Positions 63,898-64,000 of a stretch of 64,000 nt of DNA are shown here, piece by piece. The position numbers and the translations under genes are program-made. Positions within the stretch are counted from its first letter, which is position 1. Each line of letters starts with the position of its first letter. The DNA comes from Streptomyces brasiliensis (lineage in GTDB: Bacteria; Actinomycetota; Actinomycetes; Streptomycetales; Streptomycetaceae), in assembly GCF_014647875.1 (NCBI RefSeq), contig NZ_BMQA01000003.1, positions 328,626 through 392,625 on the forward strand. The letters run 5' to 3'. Below the pieces are notes generated by a model. It ran no database searches. It was given only the letters and a program-made list of their open reading frames with translations, and was not told the DNA's origin.

Positions 63898-63941
63898 CAA
63901 AAAAGGGTTGGGCTCCGAACCGAAGTTCAGAACCCAACCCT
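63898..63941 (-). terminator. rRNA operon terminator
   Basis: On the minus strand AGGGTTGGG (63941-63933) pairs with CCCAACCCT (63912-63904) and is followed by a run of six T. It comes directly after the 5S rRNA, so it ends the rRNA operon. Confidence 0.85.
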
Positions 63942-63949
63942 CTCAAAAT

Positions 63950-64000
63950 TTGTTCGGCGGTGTCCTACTCTCCCACAGGGTCCCCCCTGCAGTACCATCG
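63950..64000 (-). rRNA. rrf: 5S ribosomal RNA, 3' part
   Basis: The minus strand reads CGATGGTACTGCAGGGGGGA and on through GGGAGAGTAGGACACCGCC, the conserved last 50 or so nucleotides of actinobacterial 5S rRNA. The 5' portion and the rest of the rRNA operon lie beyond the right edge. Exact mature 3' end uncertain by a few bases. Confidence 0.92.

Overview
The window is chromosomal DNA from a Streptomyces-type actinomycete. The evidence is very high GC with codon third positions almost all G or C, GTG and TTG starts, lipoproteins ending their signal in TACGG or VTACGG, and gene sets typical of the genus (OsaA/OsaB-type osmosensor, GluR/GluK with gluABCD, ClgR, MiaB, RshA-type RelA/SpoT homologue, Lhr-Nei). 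From memory the gene order follows the Streptomyces coelicolor core chromosome around SCO5746-SCO5801. It reads as conserved core rather than an acquired island; I see no transposase, integrase, prophage or CRISPR array.

Layout: 1-4387 is a leftward siderophore operon (diaminobutyrate aminotransferase, IucA/IucC synthetase, start of a GNAT acyltransferase). 4674-7246 holds two tandem secreted serine-protease lipoprotein genes, the second broken by a 2-nt deletion. 7308-15841 is a leftward run: hflX, M1 metallopeptidase, RelA/SpoT homologue, dapF, membrane protein, miaA. 16023-16563 has two small rightward genes, one an MT0933-type antitoxin-like protein. 16653-19681 is leftward (LigB-like protein, miaB, MazG-like). 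19786-26673 is the glutamate region: an orphan TAXI-type binding protein, a GluK/GluR-like two-component pair and divergent gluABCD.

26849-29690 carries an FAD monooxygenase, then a cysteine-rich 15-residue leader peptide ahead of translationally coupled cysteine dioxygenase and rhodanese genes. 29763-35187 is recX-recA with an SOS box, an AhpD-like gene, a membrane protein, an AI-2E family protein and a DUF3046 protein. 35268-38208 has a toroid-fold protein, azlCD and an AraC regulator. 38331-45251 has lhr, nei, a short-chain dehydrogenase and a small membrane protein. 45416-53270 is leftward: dps, clgR, cinA-pgsA-rimO (linked by 4-bp overlaps), a RodZ-like protein and ftsK. 53395-62958 has osaB, the giant HAMP-repeat kinase osaA and a divergent PP2C-type phosphatase. 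The end has tRNA-Thr, a DegT-like protein lacking its PLP lysine, an rRNA terminator and the 3' end of a 5S rRNA.

The most interesting observations are the leader-peptide attenuator candidate of the cysteine dioxygenase operon, the frameshift beside an 88-bp identical tract in the protease pair, the PLP-lysine-less DegT homologue next to the rRNA operon, an orphan TAXI protein beside a glutamate sensor kinase, a short-chain dehydrogenase whose expected leaderless start codon is ATA, and several large low-complexity insertions in otherwise conserved proteins (RecX, Lhr, the aminotransferase, the GNAT).
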